The notes beneath the pieces are model-generated. The model made no database searches, was not told the origin of the DNA, and saw nothing but the letters and a program-made list of their open reading frames with translations. Below are positions 42,574 to 51,473 of a stretch of DNA of 64,000 nt, piece by piece; position 1 is the first letter of the stretch, and each line of letters starts with the position of its first letter. The position numbers and the translations under genes were made by a program. Source of the stretch: Ornithinimicrobium cavernae. Lineage in GTDB: Bacteria; Actinomycetota; Actinomycetes; Actinomycetales; Dermatophilaceae. Location: contig NZ_QDDJ01000004.1 of assembly GCF_003121625.1 (NCBI RefSeq), positions 1-64,000 of the forward strand, in the 5' to 3' direction.

Positions 42574-43881
42574 ATGGAGGACGACCAGGGGCGGCGCGGC
42601 CGACATGCCGAGGTCATCGTCATCGGCGCCGGCGTGATCGGTGTCTCCACGGCGCTCGCCCTCGTCCGCCACGGCCACGACGTGCTGGTCATCGACCGCG
42701 GAAGCGCCGTCGGGCACGGCTCGACAAGCTCCTCCGCCGGCATCATCCGCTTGCACGCTGACGATCCGGTCTCCTGCTCCCTAGCCATGGAGGCACTACC
42801 GTTGTGGGAGGGATGGCGTGACTTCCTGAGGGCGCCCGCCGACGAGGAGATCGCCGAGTTCGTGCGGTGCGGCACGGTGATCCTTGATCACGGCAACGGC
42901 TCAACGGACCGGTATGCGGAGGTGCTGGCTTCGTGCGGCGCTGAGGCAGAGCACCTGGACACAGCTGGACTCCTCGAACTCGCCCCGTATCTCGATGTCC
43001 ACCGTTTCGGGCCTCCCGTCGACGTCGCCGACGATGCCTTCTGGTCAGAACCGGATGGACTCCTCCGCGGTGCCCTGCACACCCCGGCCAGCGGATACGT
43101 CGGTGATCCCGCACTGGCCGCCAAGAACATGGCGGACGCCGCGGCTCGAGGAGGCGCACGGTTCAGGATGCGAAGCGAGGTGATCGGGTGTGACCGCGGG
43201 CCGGGCACGTGGACACTGCATCTCGCAGACGGGACCGTCCTGACGGCTGAGGTCGTGGTCAATGCGGCGGGCCCTCACTCGTCACACATCAACACACTGG
43301 CTGCCGTACGAGACGACTTCACCGTGACGGTCCGGCAGCTCCGTGAGGAACTGCACCACGTCCCGGCACCCGCAGCAGTCGACCTCCGGCGCCACGGTGT
43401 GCACGTCGTGGACGGCGACCTCGGGATCAACTTCCGCCCTGAAGGAGACGGGGCGTTCCTCGTCGGGAGCAACGGCGCCGAGTGCGATCCGGTGACAACC
43501 GTCGAGGACCCCGACGACTTCCCCACGGAGGTGTCGGTGACGTCGTGGGACCGTCAGGTGCTGCGCCTGGCGCGGCGGGTCCGCGGACTCACCGTCCCTC
43601 ACCGGCCGCGGGGGGTCGTCGGTCTCTACGACGCGACCGAGGACTGGGTCCCGATCTACGACACCACGGCTCGTGAGGGGTTCGTGGTGGCGATGGGAAG
43701 CAGTGGCAACCAGTTCAAGACGGCGCCTGCCGTCGGGGACCTGATGCGCCAGATCGTCGAGTCGGCGCTCGATGGGGAGGAGGCGCCCCCAGTTCTGCGC
43801 GGACCAACGACCGGCCACGAGTTCCCCGGGGCGGCGTTCTCCCGCCAACGAACCGCTGTGGCAGCAAGGAGCAGAGGATGA
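42574..43881 (+). CDS. FAD-dependent oxidoreductase (DAO family)
   Basis: A 435-residue DAO-fold flavoprotein. FAD motif EVIVIGAGVIGVSTALALVRHGHDV follows a 12-residue basic/acidic leader; the C-terminal FAD contact is GFVVAMGSSGNQFKTAPAVGDLM. DAO enzymes oxidise amines or amino acids, often N-substituted. ATG 42574 has GGAG 6 nt upstream. It heads a five-gene operon with 4-bp overlaps throughout and is followed by an aldehyde dehydrogenase, as in routes where the oxidase frees an aldehyde from a C-N bond. A proposed job is removing an N-substituent from a histidine derivative; this is speculative. Confidence 0.87.
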   Translation: MEDDQGRRGRHAEVIVIGAGVIGVSTALALVRHGHDVLVIDRGSAVGHGSTSSSAGIIRLHADDPVSCSLAMEALPLWEGWRDFLRAPADEEIAEFVRCGTVILDHGNGSTDRYAEVLASCGAEAEHLDTAGLLELAPYLDVHRFGPPVDVADDAFWSEPDGLLRGALHTPASGYVGDPALAAKNMADAAARGGARFRMRSEVIGCDRGPGTWTLHLADGTVLTAEVVVNAAGPHSSHINTLAAVRDDFTVTVRQLREELHHVPAPAAVDLRRHGVHVVDGDLGINFRPEGDGAFLVGSNGAECDPVTTVEDPDDFPTEVSVTSWDRQVLRLARRVRGLTVPHRPRGVVGLYDATEDWVPIYDTTAREGFVVAMGSSGNQFKTAPAVGDLMRQIVESALDGEEAPPVLRGPTTGHEFPGAAFSRQRTAVAARSRG

Positions 43882-45383
43882 GCAGCACCACCCTTCGGCA
43901 GCGCCTCCTCGAGGAGTTCTTTCCGGGCAGCACACCTGCGAACTTCGTGGGCGGGCAGTGGGCGACAGGCGCCACAGAGGACGTCACCGACCCTTCGACC
44001 GGTATGCCGTACAGCACAGTCCCGCTGACGAGCCCAAGCGATCTGCGGTCGGCGGTGGACGCGGCGGAGCAGGCCCAGCCGGACTGGTCGCGGCGCCCGC
44101 TCGCTGAGCGCATCGAGTGCCTGCAGGCGTTTGCTGAGCTGCTGCGCGCGCACGGGCACGCACTCTCGGTGCTGGAGTCCGTCGACAGCGGCAATCCTCT
44201 GCCGGCGACCCGCCGGGACACCGGGTTGGCCCTGCGCTACCTGCGCGACTGGCCCGCCTGGGCCATTGCCCAGCAGGGACGGGCCTCCCGGCCCTTCGAC
44301 GACGGCCTGAGCTATACGGTCCGCGAACCCTACGGCGTGGTGGGTCGCATCATCGCCTACAACCACCCGATGCTGTTCGCCGTCGCCGGGATGATCCTGC
44401 CGCTGCTCGCGGGCAACACGATGGTGATCAAGGCAGCGCCACAGACCCCGGTGGCGACCCTCGCGCTGGGCCGCCTGCTGCGAGAAGCCCTGCCGGACGG
44501 GGTCGTCAACCTCCTGACGGGCGACGGTGCCGCGGGTGATGCCCTGGTGACCGACCCGCGCGTGAAGCGCCTGTCCTTCGTAGGCAGCGAACAGACCGCC
44601 GTCACCATCCAGGGACGCCTGGGCGCCGGCGGTGCCGTGAAGCACTTCACCACCGAGCTGGGCGGCAAGAACGCGATGATCGTCGCCGATGACGTCGATC
44701 TGGACGAGGCCGCACAGGCCGCGGTGGCCGGCATGTCCCTCACTGTCAGCCAGGGCCAGAGCTGCCAGTCGACATCGCGACTGATCGCCCATGAGTCGAT
44801 CATCGAGCCCCTGACGGCACGCGTCCGGAAACTGATGAGCGGGTTGTCCATGGGGGTCGCCTACCAGGATGGCGTCCAGATGGGCCCACTCGTCTCTGCA
44901 CCACACCTGGACCGGGTGCGTGGCTTCCTGGCCGAGGCCGAGCAGGCGGGAGCGGATGTCGTGGAGTGCCCGACAGACGATGCGGCAGACCGGCCACAGG
45001 GCGGCTACTACCTCGCTCCCCATCTCGTTGTCGGTGCCGACCCATCCAGCCGAGTGGCCACGGAGGAGATCTTCGGGCCGGTCCTGAGCGTGCACCCGTT
45101 CACCACCGAGGACGAGGCCCTCGCCCTCGCCAACGAGGTGCGGCACGGCCTGAGCGCCGCCGTCTGGTCGCGCGACCTGGACCGCGCCCTGCGCCTCGCG
45201 CACGGTGTGGATGCTGGCTACGTCTGGGTCAATGATGCCAACCGTCACTATCCCGGTGCCCCGTTCGGCGGGATGAAGGGCAGCGGGGTCGGGCGCGAGG
45301 AGTGCCCCGAGGAGCTCGACAGCTATACCGAGCTGAAGGCCGTCAACGTGCGTATCCGTCCAGCGCCCGGAGGTGCCGCATGA
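43878..45383 (+). CDS. NAD(P)-dependent aldehyde dehydrogenase
   Basis: A 501-residue ALDH-superfamily enzyme. The catalytic Asn162 (AYNHP), Glu260 (TTELGGKN) and Cys296 (SQGQSCQSTSR) are present, and EEIFGPVLSVHPF and PFGGMKGSG(V)G close the fold. It resembles betaine-aldehyde and gamma-aminobutyraldehyde dehydrogenases. The substrate is presumably the aldehyde released by the preceding FAD oxidase, whose stop codon it overlaps (ATGA). The stop overlaps the ubiX start in the same way. Confidence 0.93.
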   Translation: MSSTTLRQRLLEEFFPGSTPANFVGGQWATGATEDVTDPSTGMPYSTVPLTSPSDLRSAVDAAEQAQPDWSRRPLAERIECLQAFAELLRAHGHALSVLESVDSGNPLPATRRDTGLALRYLRDWPAWAIAQQGRASRPFDDGLSYTVREPYGVVGRIIAYNHPMLFAVAGMILPLLAGNTMVIKAAPQTPVATLALGRLLREALPDGVVNLLTGDGAAGDALVTDPRVKRLSFVGSEQTAVTIQGRLGAGGAVKHFTTELGGKNAMIVADDVDLDEAAQAAVAGMSLTVSQGQSCQSTSRLIAHESIIEPLTARVRKLMSGLSMGVAYQDGVQMGPLVSAPHLDRVRGFLAEAEQAGADVVECPTDDAADRPQGGYYLAPHLVVGADPSSRVATEEIFGPVLSVHPFTTEDEALALANEVRHGLSAAVWSRDLDRALRLAHGVDAGYVWVNDANRHYPGAPFGGMKGSGVGREECPEELDSYTELKAVNVRIRPAPGGAA

Positions 45384-45979
45384 CCACGCGGCGGATGATC
45401 ATCGGCATCACCGGCGCCAGCGGCGTCACCTACGGTGTGCGCCTTCTTGAGGAGCTACGGGTGCTGGGCATCGAGACCCACCTGGTGCTGTCCAAGGCCG
45501 CGCACCTCACGATCGACCACGAGCTCGACATCTCGGTGCGCCAGGTCAAGGAGCTGGCGGACGTCGTCCATCCGGTCCACGATGTGGCCGCATCCATCTC
45601 GTCGGGGTCCTTCCCGACGATGGGCATGATCATCGCCCCCTGCTCAGTGCGCAGTCTGGCCGAGGTGGCAACCGGGGTGACGACCACCTTGCTGAGCCGG
45701 GCTGCGGACGTGACTCTCAAGGAGCGACGACGGCTGACGCTACTCGTCCGGGAGACACCGCTCAGCCTGGTGCACATCCGCAACATGGCGGCCGTCACTG
45801 AGATGGGGGGCGTCATCTTCCCGCCCCTGCCGTCCTTCTACACCGCCCCGAACAGCATCGAGGATCTCGTCGACGGCACGGTCGGTCGGGTTCTCGATCT
45901 GTATGGGCTCGACTCACAGATCACGCCGCGCTGGGAGGGCACGCCGCCACCCCGCTATCCGAAAGGGATCACCTCATGA
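45380..45979 (+). CDS. ubiX: UbiX-family flavin prenyltransferase
   Basis: A 199-residue flavin prenyltransferase. The phosphate/FMN loop IGITGASGVTYGVRLL, the SSGSFPTMGMIIAPCSVRSLAEVATG motif and the LTLLVRETPLSLVHIRNM region are intact. It makes prenylated FMN from FMN and dimethylallyl phosphate, the cofactor of UbiD decarboxylases. Chosen start ATG 45380 overlaps the ALDH stop by 4 bp. Its presence in the same operon as ubiD shows that the decarboxylase is meant to be active with prFMN. Confidence 0.95.
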   Translation: MTTRRMIIGITGASGVTYGVRLLEELRVLGIETHLVLSKAAHLTIDHELDISVRQVKELADVVHPVHDVAASISSGSFPTMGMIIAPCSVRSLAEVATGVTTTLLSRAADVTLKERRRLTLLVRETPLSLVHIRNMAAVTEMGGVIFPPLPSFYTAPNSIEDLVDGTVGRVLDLYGLDSQITPRWEGTPPPRYPKGITS

Positions 45980-47505
45980 GCACCTTCACACTCACCGGAG
46001 ACGACGTCGAGCTCCAGGACCTCGAACCTGCCTACGCCGGCCCGATCACCGTGTCGATCACAGACTCGGCCTGGACGAAGGTGGACGCTGCCCACGCCGT
46101 GATCGCCGGCGCCGTCGAGCGTGGCGACGTCGTCTATGGCGTGAACACCGGCTTCGGAAAGCTCGCCGACCGACGCATCTCCCCGGACGATCTGGAGGAG
46201 TTGCAGCGCCGCGTCATCGCGTCCCACATGACCGGCGTCGGAGATCCTCTGGAGCCTGCGCTGGTCCGCGCGACGATGCTCGTCAAGCTGATCGGCCTAC
46301 TGCGTGGCCACTCCGGTGTGCGCCGCCTCGTCGTGCAGCAGATGGTCGACATGCTCAACCACGACGCCCTGCCGGTCATCCCCGGGCAGGGGTCCGTCGG
46401 AGCTTCCGGCGACCTCGCTCCCCTGTCCCACATGGCCGGCGCGATGATCGGTCTGGGACACATCCGCATCGGCGAGGAAACCATGAGTGCCGTGGACGGG
46501 CTCGCCGCCGTGGGGCTGGAGCCCATCGTCTTGGGCCCCAAGGAGGGCGTCGCCCTCATCAACGGCACGCAGGCCTCGACCGCGATCACCATCCGCGGGC
46601 TCTTCCGCGCCCAGGATGTGCTCAACGCCGCGGTCGCGGCCGGGGCGCTGACGACGGAGGCCACTGCCGGCCGACAGACAGCATTCGACGACCGCATCCA
46701 GCAGGTCCGTCGCCAACCAGGGCAGATCGCCGTGGCCGACCAGCTGCGCCGTCTCGTCGCGGACAGCGCAGTCCTCAGCGTGGAGTTCGAGGGGCGCCGC
46801 CTGCAGGACCCCTACTGCCTGCGCTGCCAGCCCCAGGTGATGGGCGCCGCCCTTGACCTGCTGGACTTTGCTGCCGGCACGCTGGGCCGGGAGGTCAACG
46901 CGGTGTCGGACAACCCGCTGATGTTCCCGGACGACGACATCGTGCTTTCCGGTGGCAACTTCCACGGTCAGCCCGTGGCCTTCGCCGCCGACGTCATCGC
47001 GATGGCACTCTGCGAGATCGGGTCGCTGTCTGAGCGCCGCACGGCCATGCTCATGGACACCTCGATGAGCGGCCTGCCCCCGTTCCTCATCGAGAGCGCC
47101 GGCCTGAGCTCGGGCTTCATGCTCGCCCAGGTGACCAGTGCCGCGCTCGTCGCGGAGAACCGATCCAGGGCGATGCCGAACAGCGTCGACAGCATTCCCA
47201 CGTCGGCAGGCCAGGAGGACCACGTGTCCATGGCGACCCACGCGGGACTACGGCTGTCCGCGATGGGCCGCAACTCGGCATACGTCGTCGCGATCGAGTT
47301 GCTCTGTGCCGCCCAGGGACTCGACCTGCGCAACGGGGGGACCCCCGCTCCCGGACTGGCCAGCACCTACGACCTGGTGCGGTCCCTCGCCGACTTCCTC
47401 GAGGAGGACCGTGTGATGTCCCCCGACATGGAGGCGGTCTGCTCCGAGGTGCTCGGTGGGGCGTTCACGAAGGTCGTCGGAATCCGCGCAGGTGAGCGTC
47501 CATGA
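45976..47505 (+). CDS. hutH: Histidine ammonia-lyase (MIO enzyme)
   Basis: A 509-residue aromatic amino-acid lyase. The MIO-forming Ala143-Ser144-Gly145 lies in VGASGDLAPLSH. Selectivity residues are Ser83-His84 (IASHMTGVG), the histidine-type pair, rather than Phe-Leu or His-Leu of phenylalanine/tyrosine lyases. Tyr54, Asn196, Tyr280, Arg283, Phe329 and Glu414, the positions known in bacterial HutH, are all conserved. It should convert histidine to urocanate and ammonia. No urocanase, imidazolonepropionase or other hut gene is present. Instead it overlaps ubiX before and ubiD after by 4 bp each. Small differences from typical HutH occur in the pocket (GNFHGQ, AGQEDH). Confidence 0.9.
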   Translation: MSTFTLTGDDVELQDLEPAYAGPITVSITDSAWTKVDAAHAVIAGAVERGDVVYGVNTGFGKLADRRISPDDLEELQRRVIASHMTGVGDPLEPALVRATMLVKLIGLLRGHSGVRRLVVQQMVDMLNHDALPVIPGQGSVGASGDLAPLSHMAGAMIGLGHIRIGEETMSAVDGLAAVGLEPIVLGPKEGVALINGTQASTAITIRGLFRAQDVLNAAVAAGALTTEATAGRQTAFDDRIQQVRRQPGQIAVADQLRRLVADSAVLSVEFEGRRLQDPYCLRCQPQVMGAALDLLDFAAGTLGREVNAVSDNPLMFPDDDIVLSGGNFHGQPVAFAADVIAMALCEIGSLSERRTAMLMDTSMSGLPPFLIESAGLSSGFMLAQVTSAALVAENRSRAMPNSVDSIPTSAGQEDHVSMATHAGLRLSAMGRNSAYVVAIELLCAAQGLDLRNGGTPAPGLASTYDLVRSLADFLEEDRVMSPDMEAVCSEVLGGAFTKVVGIRAGERP

Positions 47506-48944
47506 GTCCCGCGCCCGACCTGCGTGTCTTCCTCGACCAGCTGCGAGCCGGCGATGAGCTCATCGAGATCCACCGCGCGACGCGCACGGACGGTGAGATC
47601 AGCGCCATCGTCAAGGAGGTCGAGCCGGCAGGTGCACCTGCCGTGCTCTTCCACAACGTGGTGGGCTCCGACCTGCCGGTTGTCGCCGGTGTCTTTGGCA
47701 CCCGTTCCCGGATCGCCTCCGCCGTAGGTCAACCACAGTACGGGCTGCTCGAGCACGCCCTCACTCTCATCGAGGAGGGTGGGCCCGCGCCCGTGACGGT
47801 CGCGCGAGACGTCGCACCGGTGCAACAGATAGTGCAGGATGCCGAGGATGTCGAACTCGCACGGCTCCCGTTCGGTGTGCACAGCAAGGACGACGCCGGC
47901 ACCTACATCACCTCCGGTGTCGTCCTCGCCCGGGACGACCTGACCGGGACCATCAACACCGGCATGTACCGGATGATGATCACTGGTCGCCGCACGCTCA
48001 CCGTCAATGCCGCCCCCGATCATGACCTGGGTCGGGTCATTGCCCGGGCGCGGGCGGCTGGGCGCCCGGTGGAGATCGCGATCGTCATCGGCCACCACCC
48101 GGCCTACGCCATCGCCTCCCAGCTCAAGAACCCCACGTCTGTCGACACCCACGAGCTGGTCGGGGCACTTCTCGGCGCGCCCCTGCGCGTCACACCCGGG
48201 GCGACCGTGGACCTACCGATCCCTGCCGACGCCGAGATCGTGCTCGAGGGCAGGGTCGACCCGACCAACATGGAGGCCGAGGGTCCGTTCGGGGAGTTCT
48301 CCTACTACTACGGTTCCGCCCAGGCACCGGTGTGCACGGTCACGGCGGTGACGCGACGTGCAGACGCGATCTTCCACGACCTGCACCCGACCCATGCCGA
48401 GCACCGCTGCCTCTGGCTGTTCCCCGGCCGGGAGGCCCGGCTGCTGCAGGCTGTGCGCAGGTCGGTGCCGGGCGTGCGCGACGTGCGGATCCCGTTCATG
48501 GGCGGCTCCCTCAGTGCCTACATCCAGGTGGAGAAGCAGAAGCAGGCCGACGGGACGCAGGCGATCCTGGCTGCACTCGCCTCGGATCACTTCATCAAGC
48601 ACGTGTATGTCGTGGACGAGGACATCGATATCCACGACGACCAACAGGTGCTGTGGGCGCTGAATGTGCGCTTCCAGGCCGGCCGCGACCTGATGGTCCT
48701 ACCGAATCAGAAGGGCATCCGGATGGACCCCAGTGCGCGGCGGGTCAACCCCGAGTCGGCTACGGAGCTCGTGACCGACAAACTCGGATTCGATGCCACC
48801 CGGCCGTTCTTCCCCGCCTTCCCCGATCGGGCGGACCGACCCGTTGCCGCCTACGCTGACGTGAATCTGGCCTCGTTCCTTGACGAGAATGATCTCGATC
48901 GGGTGCAGAGCTGGTTGTCCTTCCGCCAAGGTGCGGGTGAGTGA
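47502..48944 (+). CDS. UbiD-family prenyl-FMN decarboxylase
   Basis: A 480-residue UbiD decarboxylase. The catalytic Arg157 (INTGMYRMM) and the Glu260/Glu265 pair (EAEGPFGEFSYYYG) form the E-R-E set known from ferulate decarboxylase. The family removes CO2 from alpha,beta-unsaturated or aromatic acids. Directly after a histidine ammonia-lyase, the obvious candidate substrate is urocanate, the imidazole analogue of cinnamate, which would give 4-vinylimidazole. An imidazole-carboxylate or other acid is possible. It overlaps hutH by 4 bp and precedes the IclR gene by 15 bp. Confidence 0.92.
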   Translation: MSPAPDLRVFLDQLRAGDELIEIHRATRTDGEISAIVKEVEPAGAPAVLFHNVVGSDLPVVAGVFGTRSRIASAVGQPQYGLLEHALTLIEEGGPAPVTVARDVAPVQQIVQDAEDVELARLPFGVHSKDDAGTYITSGVVLARDDLTGTINTGMYRMMITGRRTLTVNAAPDHDLGRVIARARAAGRPVEIAIVIGHHPAYAIASQLKNPTSVDTHELVGALLGAPLRVTPGATVDLPIPADAEIVLEGRVDPTNMEAEGPFGEFSYYYGSAQAPVCTVTAVTRRADAIFHDLHPTHAEHRCLWLFPGREARLLQAVRRSVPGVRDVRIPFMGGSLSAYIQVEKQKQADGTQAILAALASDHFIKHVYVVDEDIDIHDDQQVLWALNVRFQAGRDLMVLPNQKGIRMDPSARRVNPESATELVTDKLGFDATRPFFPAFPDRADRPVAAYADVNLASFLDENDLDRVQSWLSFRQGAGE

Positions 48945-48959
48945 AACGAGGGTGGCGCG

Positions 48960-49712
48960 ATGTCGAAGCCTGATTCTGCGGACGGTTCCCGCAACACACG
49001 CAGCGTGGAGCGAGCCCTGGACCTGCTTGATCTCGTCGCCCGCAGCGCAGACGGCACGACGTTGAGTTCGGCCGCCCGCGACGCCGAGTTGGCCACGAGC
49101 ACGGCCGCCAGGCTCCTGCAGTCGCTCGCCGCGACAGACTTCGTCACCCGGGACGAGCACGGCCGCTATCGCGCGGGTCCTCGGCTCTATCAGATCGGCG
49201 CGTTGGCCGTCGGCAACCTCGCGATCTATTCGCTGTCGGAGCGTCATCTCAGGGGACTGGCCGAGGCGACGGGCGAGACCGCCTACGTCGGCCTCCCCGT
49301 GGAGGGTGCGAGCAAGTGCCTCTATCTGCGACAGGTGGAGAGTCCGCACGCCATCCGGCATGCCCACTGGGCAGGGCTGGTCATCGAGACACCCGGCACT
49401 GCCATTGGCGCCGCCCTCCATGACCAGGTGGGACCGGGAGGGTTCGTGCTGTCCCGTGCAACCAGGATCGAGCCCGACGCCGCTGCCGCCGCTGCGCCGG
49501 TGCGCGACACGTCTGGCTCCGTCATCGCCGCCCTATCGATCATCGGACCCTCATTCAGGCTGCCCGATGAGGAGCTCGAGCGGATCGGGGCGATCGTCGC
49601 GCAGAGCGCAGCGGACCTGTCCGAGGAGCTCGGTTATGTCGAGGACGCCTCGGCGCCCACTGATCACACTCACCCGATCTGGACTGTTGCTGGGGCGGCC
49701 ACGCGACGCTGA
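48960..49712 (+). CDS. IclR-family transcriptional regulator
   Basis: A 250-residue IclR protein: N-terminal winged helix-turn-helix (SVERALDLLDLVARSADGTTLSSAARDAELATSTAARLLQSL) and a GAF-like ligand domain (GETAYVGLPVEGASKCLYLRQVES, ending in AALSIIGPSFRLPDEELERIG). Such regulators respond to small aromatic or organic acids. It is co-directional with and 15 bp behind ubiD, so it probably controls the operon and the divergent importer, with the 25-bp inverted repeat at 42453 as a candidate site. Confidence 0.93.
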   Translation: MSKPDSADGSRNTRSVERALDLLDLVARSADGTTLSSAARDAELATSTAARLLQSLAATDFVTRDEHGRYRAGPRLYQIGALAVGNLAIYSLSERHLRGLAEATGETAYVGLPVEGASKCLYLRQVESPHAIRHAHWAGLVIETPGTAIGAALHDQVGPGGFVLSRATRIEPDAAAAAAPVRDTSGSVIAALSIIGPSFRLPDEELERIGAIVAQSAADLSEELGYVEDASAPTDHTHPIWTVAGAATRR

Positions 49713-49732
49713 CCCACTCTGCCGGGGCCTCC

Positions 49733-49749
49733 CACCGGGCATCCCGGTG
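49733..49749. terminator. Hairpin between convergent iclR and peptide-ABC genes
   Basis: CACCGGG-CAT-CCCGGTG is a perfect 7-bp stem with a 3-base loop, 20 bp after the iclR stop and 35 bp from the stop of the facing ABC gene. There is no T-run, which is common for actinobacterial terminators. It could serve both strands. Confidence 0.45.
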
Positions 49750-49783
49750 TCGCCTCCTACCCCAGCCGGTCACGGCACGACCG

Positions 49784-51472
49784 TCAGCCGGGCTGGCTCA
49801 CGAGCGCCTGCCAACGCGTTCGCCGCGTCGCCTGTTCTGCCGGGTCAGGAACAGGAGCTGCAGCCAGCAGCTGCTGGGTGTACTCCTCCTGCGGCGAGGC
49901 GAGCACCGAGGCGGTCGGACCGAGTTCCACCAGCCGGCCGTCGCGGAGGACACCGACGCGATCGGCGACCATTCCCACCACCGCCAGGTCGTGCGTCACG
50001 AAGATCGCGGCGAAGGACAGTTCCCTGTGCAGCTCGGCAAAGACCTCGAGCACACGCGCCTGCACGGACACGTCCAGGGCGGAGGTCGGCTCGTCCGCAA
50101 TGAGGAGTGCGGGGTCCAGGGCCAGCGCCCGGGCCAGGCTCGCGCGCTGTCGTTGTCCTCCCGAGAGCTCGTGCGGAAAGCGCCCGGACAGGGCAGGCGA
50201 GAGCTGCACCATGTCGAGAACGGACGCAACGCGAGCACGCAGCTGGGCCTCCGTCAGGTCTCGGCGGTGGACCCGCAGCGGCTCGGCGACGCAGTCGCCG
50301 ATGCTCAGCTTGGGGTTGAAGCTGGTCGCCGGGTCCTGGAAGACGAAGCCGATCTGCTGTCGCAGTGGTCGGATATCGCGCTCTCGAGCCCCTCGGAACT
50401 CCTGGCCGAGGACCGTGAGTGAGCCGCCCGTCGGCCCCACCAACCCTGCCACGGCACGACTGATGGTGGTCTTCCCCGAGCCGGACTCACCCACGAGCCC
50501 CAACACCTCACCAGGAGCAACGCTGAAGGAGACGTGCCGGACGGCATGAACGGCGGGTCGCCCCAGCCGTCCAGGGAAGGTGATCGCCAGGCCCTCGGCC
50601 ACCACCACAGGCGGTGCCTCCGCGTTGGGTGGGGTGCTCCGGATCGGTTCGCCCGCTGCGGCCCTCAGCCGAGGGACGGACGCCAGGAGCTCCCGGGTGT
50701 AGTCGTGCCGTGGTTGGGCGAAGAGGTCTGCGACGTCAGCGACCTCAACCAGCTCGCCGTGCCTCATCACTGCGACCCGGTCGGCCAGGTCGGCGACGAC
50801 GCCCATGTTGTGGGTGATGAGGAGCACCGACCGCCCGAAGTCGTCCCGCAGCCTGCGAAGGACTTCCAGGACCTCGGCCTGCACCGTGACGTCCAGGGCT
50901 GTGGTCGGCTCGTCCGCGATGATCAGCTGCGCGTCGAGAGCCAGCGCCATCGCGATCACGACCCGCTGTTTCTGCCCGCCGGAGAGCTGATGCGGATAGA
51001 AGTCGACCCGTTGCTCCGGGTCCGGCAGTCCGACCTTGCGGAGCAGATCCACGGCACGCGCACGCGCGGCCCTGCGGCCGATGCGTTGGTGCGCCCGGAT
51101 CCCGTCGGCGATCTGCCAACCGATGGGAAAGACCGGGTTCAGTGCCGTTGAGGGCTCCTGGAACACCATGGCGGCGGCGGAGCCTCGCAGCAGCCGGAGG
51201 TCCTCCCCCGACAGCGACAGGACGTCAGCGCCAGCAAGCGTGATCCGACCGGTGATGCGTGCGTTCTCCGGCACCATCTGGAGGATCGTGTGGGCGGTCA
51301 CGGTCTTGCCCGATCCGGACTCGCCGACGAGGGCCACGATCTCTCCGCGGCCCACCTGCAGGTCCAGGCCGCGAACCGCTTCGACAACCCCCGAGTCGGT
51401 GTCGAAGCCGACGGTCACCTGCTCCAGTGACAGCACCGGCCCGGCGCCCTCTGATGTCCTCTCCTGCGTCAC
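49784..51472 (-). CDS. Fused dipeptide/nickel-type ABC transporter ATPase (DppD-DppF)
   Basis: A 562-residue tandem ATPase. The first half has Walker A GESGSGKT, signature LSGGQKQR and Walker B LIIADEPTTALD. The second half has GESGSGKTT, LSGGQRQR and [12 protein letters not shown]. This is the DppD/DppF pair in one chain, common in actinobacteria. It drives uptake of peptides or other solutes bound by the lipoprotein at 53502. The start at 51472 lies one base from the upstream permease stop. Last gene of the peptidase-oxidase-transporter unit. Confidence 0.95.
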   Translation of the reverse strand: MTQERTSEGAGPVLSLEQVTVGFDTDSGVVEAVRGLDLQVGRGEIVALVGESGSGKTVTAHTILQMVPENARITGRITLAGADVLSLSGEDLRLLRGSAAAMVFQEPSTALNPVFPIGWQIADGIRAHQRIGRRAARARAVDLLRKVGLPDPEQRVDFYPHQLSGGQKQRVVIAMALALDAQLIIADEPTTALDVTVQAEVLEVLRRLRDDFGRSVLLITHNMGVVADLADRVAVMRHGELVEVADVADLFAQPRHDYTRELLASVPRLRAAAGEPIRSTPPNAEAPPVVVAEGLAITFPGRLGRPAVHAVRHVSFSVAPGEVLGLVGESGSGKTTISRAVAGLVGPTGGSLTVLGQEFRGARERDIRPLRQQIGFVFQDPATSFNPKLSIGDCVAEPLRVHRRDLTEAQLRARVASVLDMVQLSPALSGRFPHELSGGQRQRASLARALALDPALLIADEPTSALDVSVQARVLEVFAELHRELSFAAIFVTHDLAVVGMVADRVGVLRDGRLVELGPTASVLASPQEEYTQQLLAAAPVPDPAEQATRRTRWQALVSQPG

Positions 51473-51473
51473 C

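Noticed and set aside
45976-47505. Reading the lyase as phenylalanine/tyrosine ammonia-lyase or ergothionase
   Set aside because: The selectivity pair is Ser-His and Tyr54, Asn196, Tyr280, Arg283, Phe329 and Glu414 all match HutH. No downstream thiourocanate genes are present.
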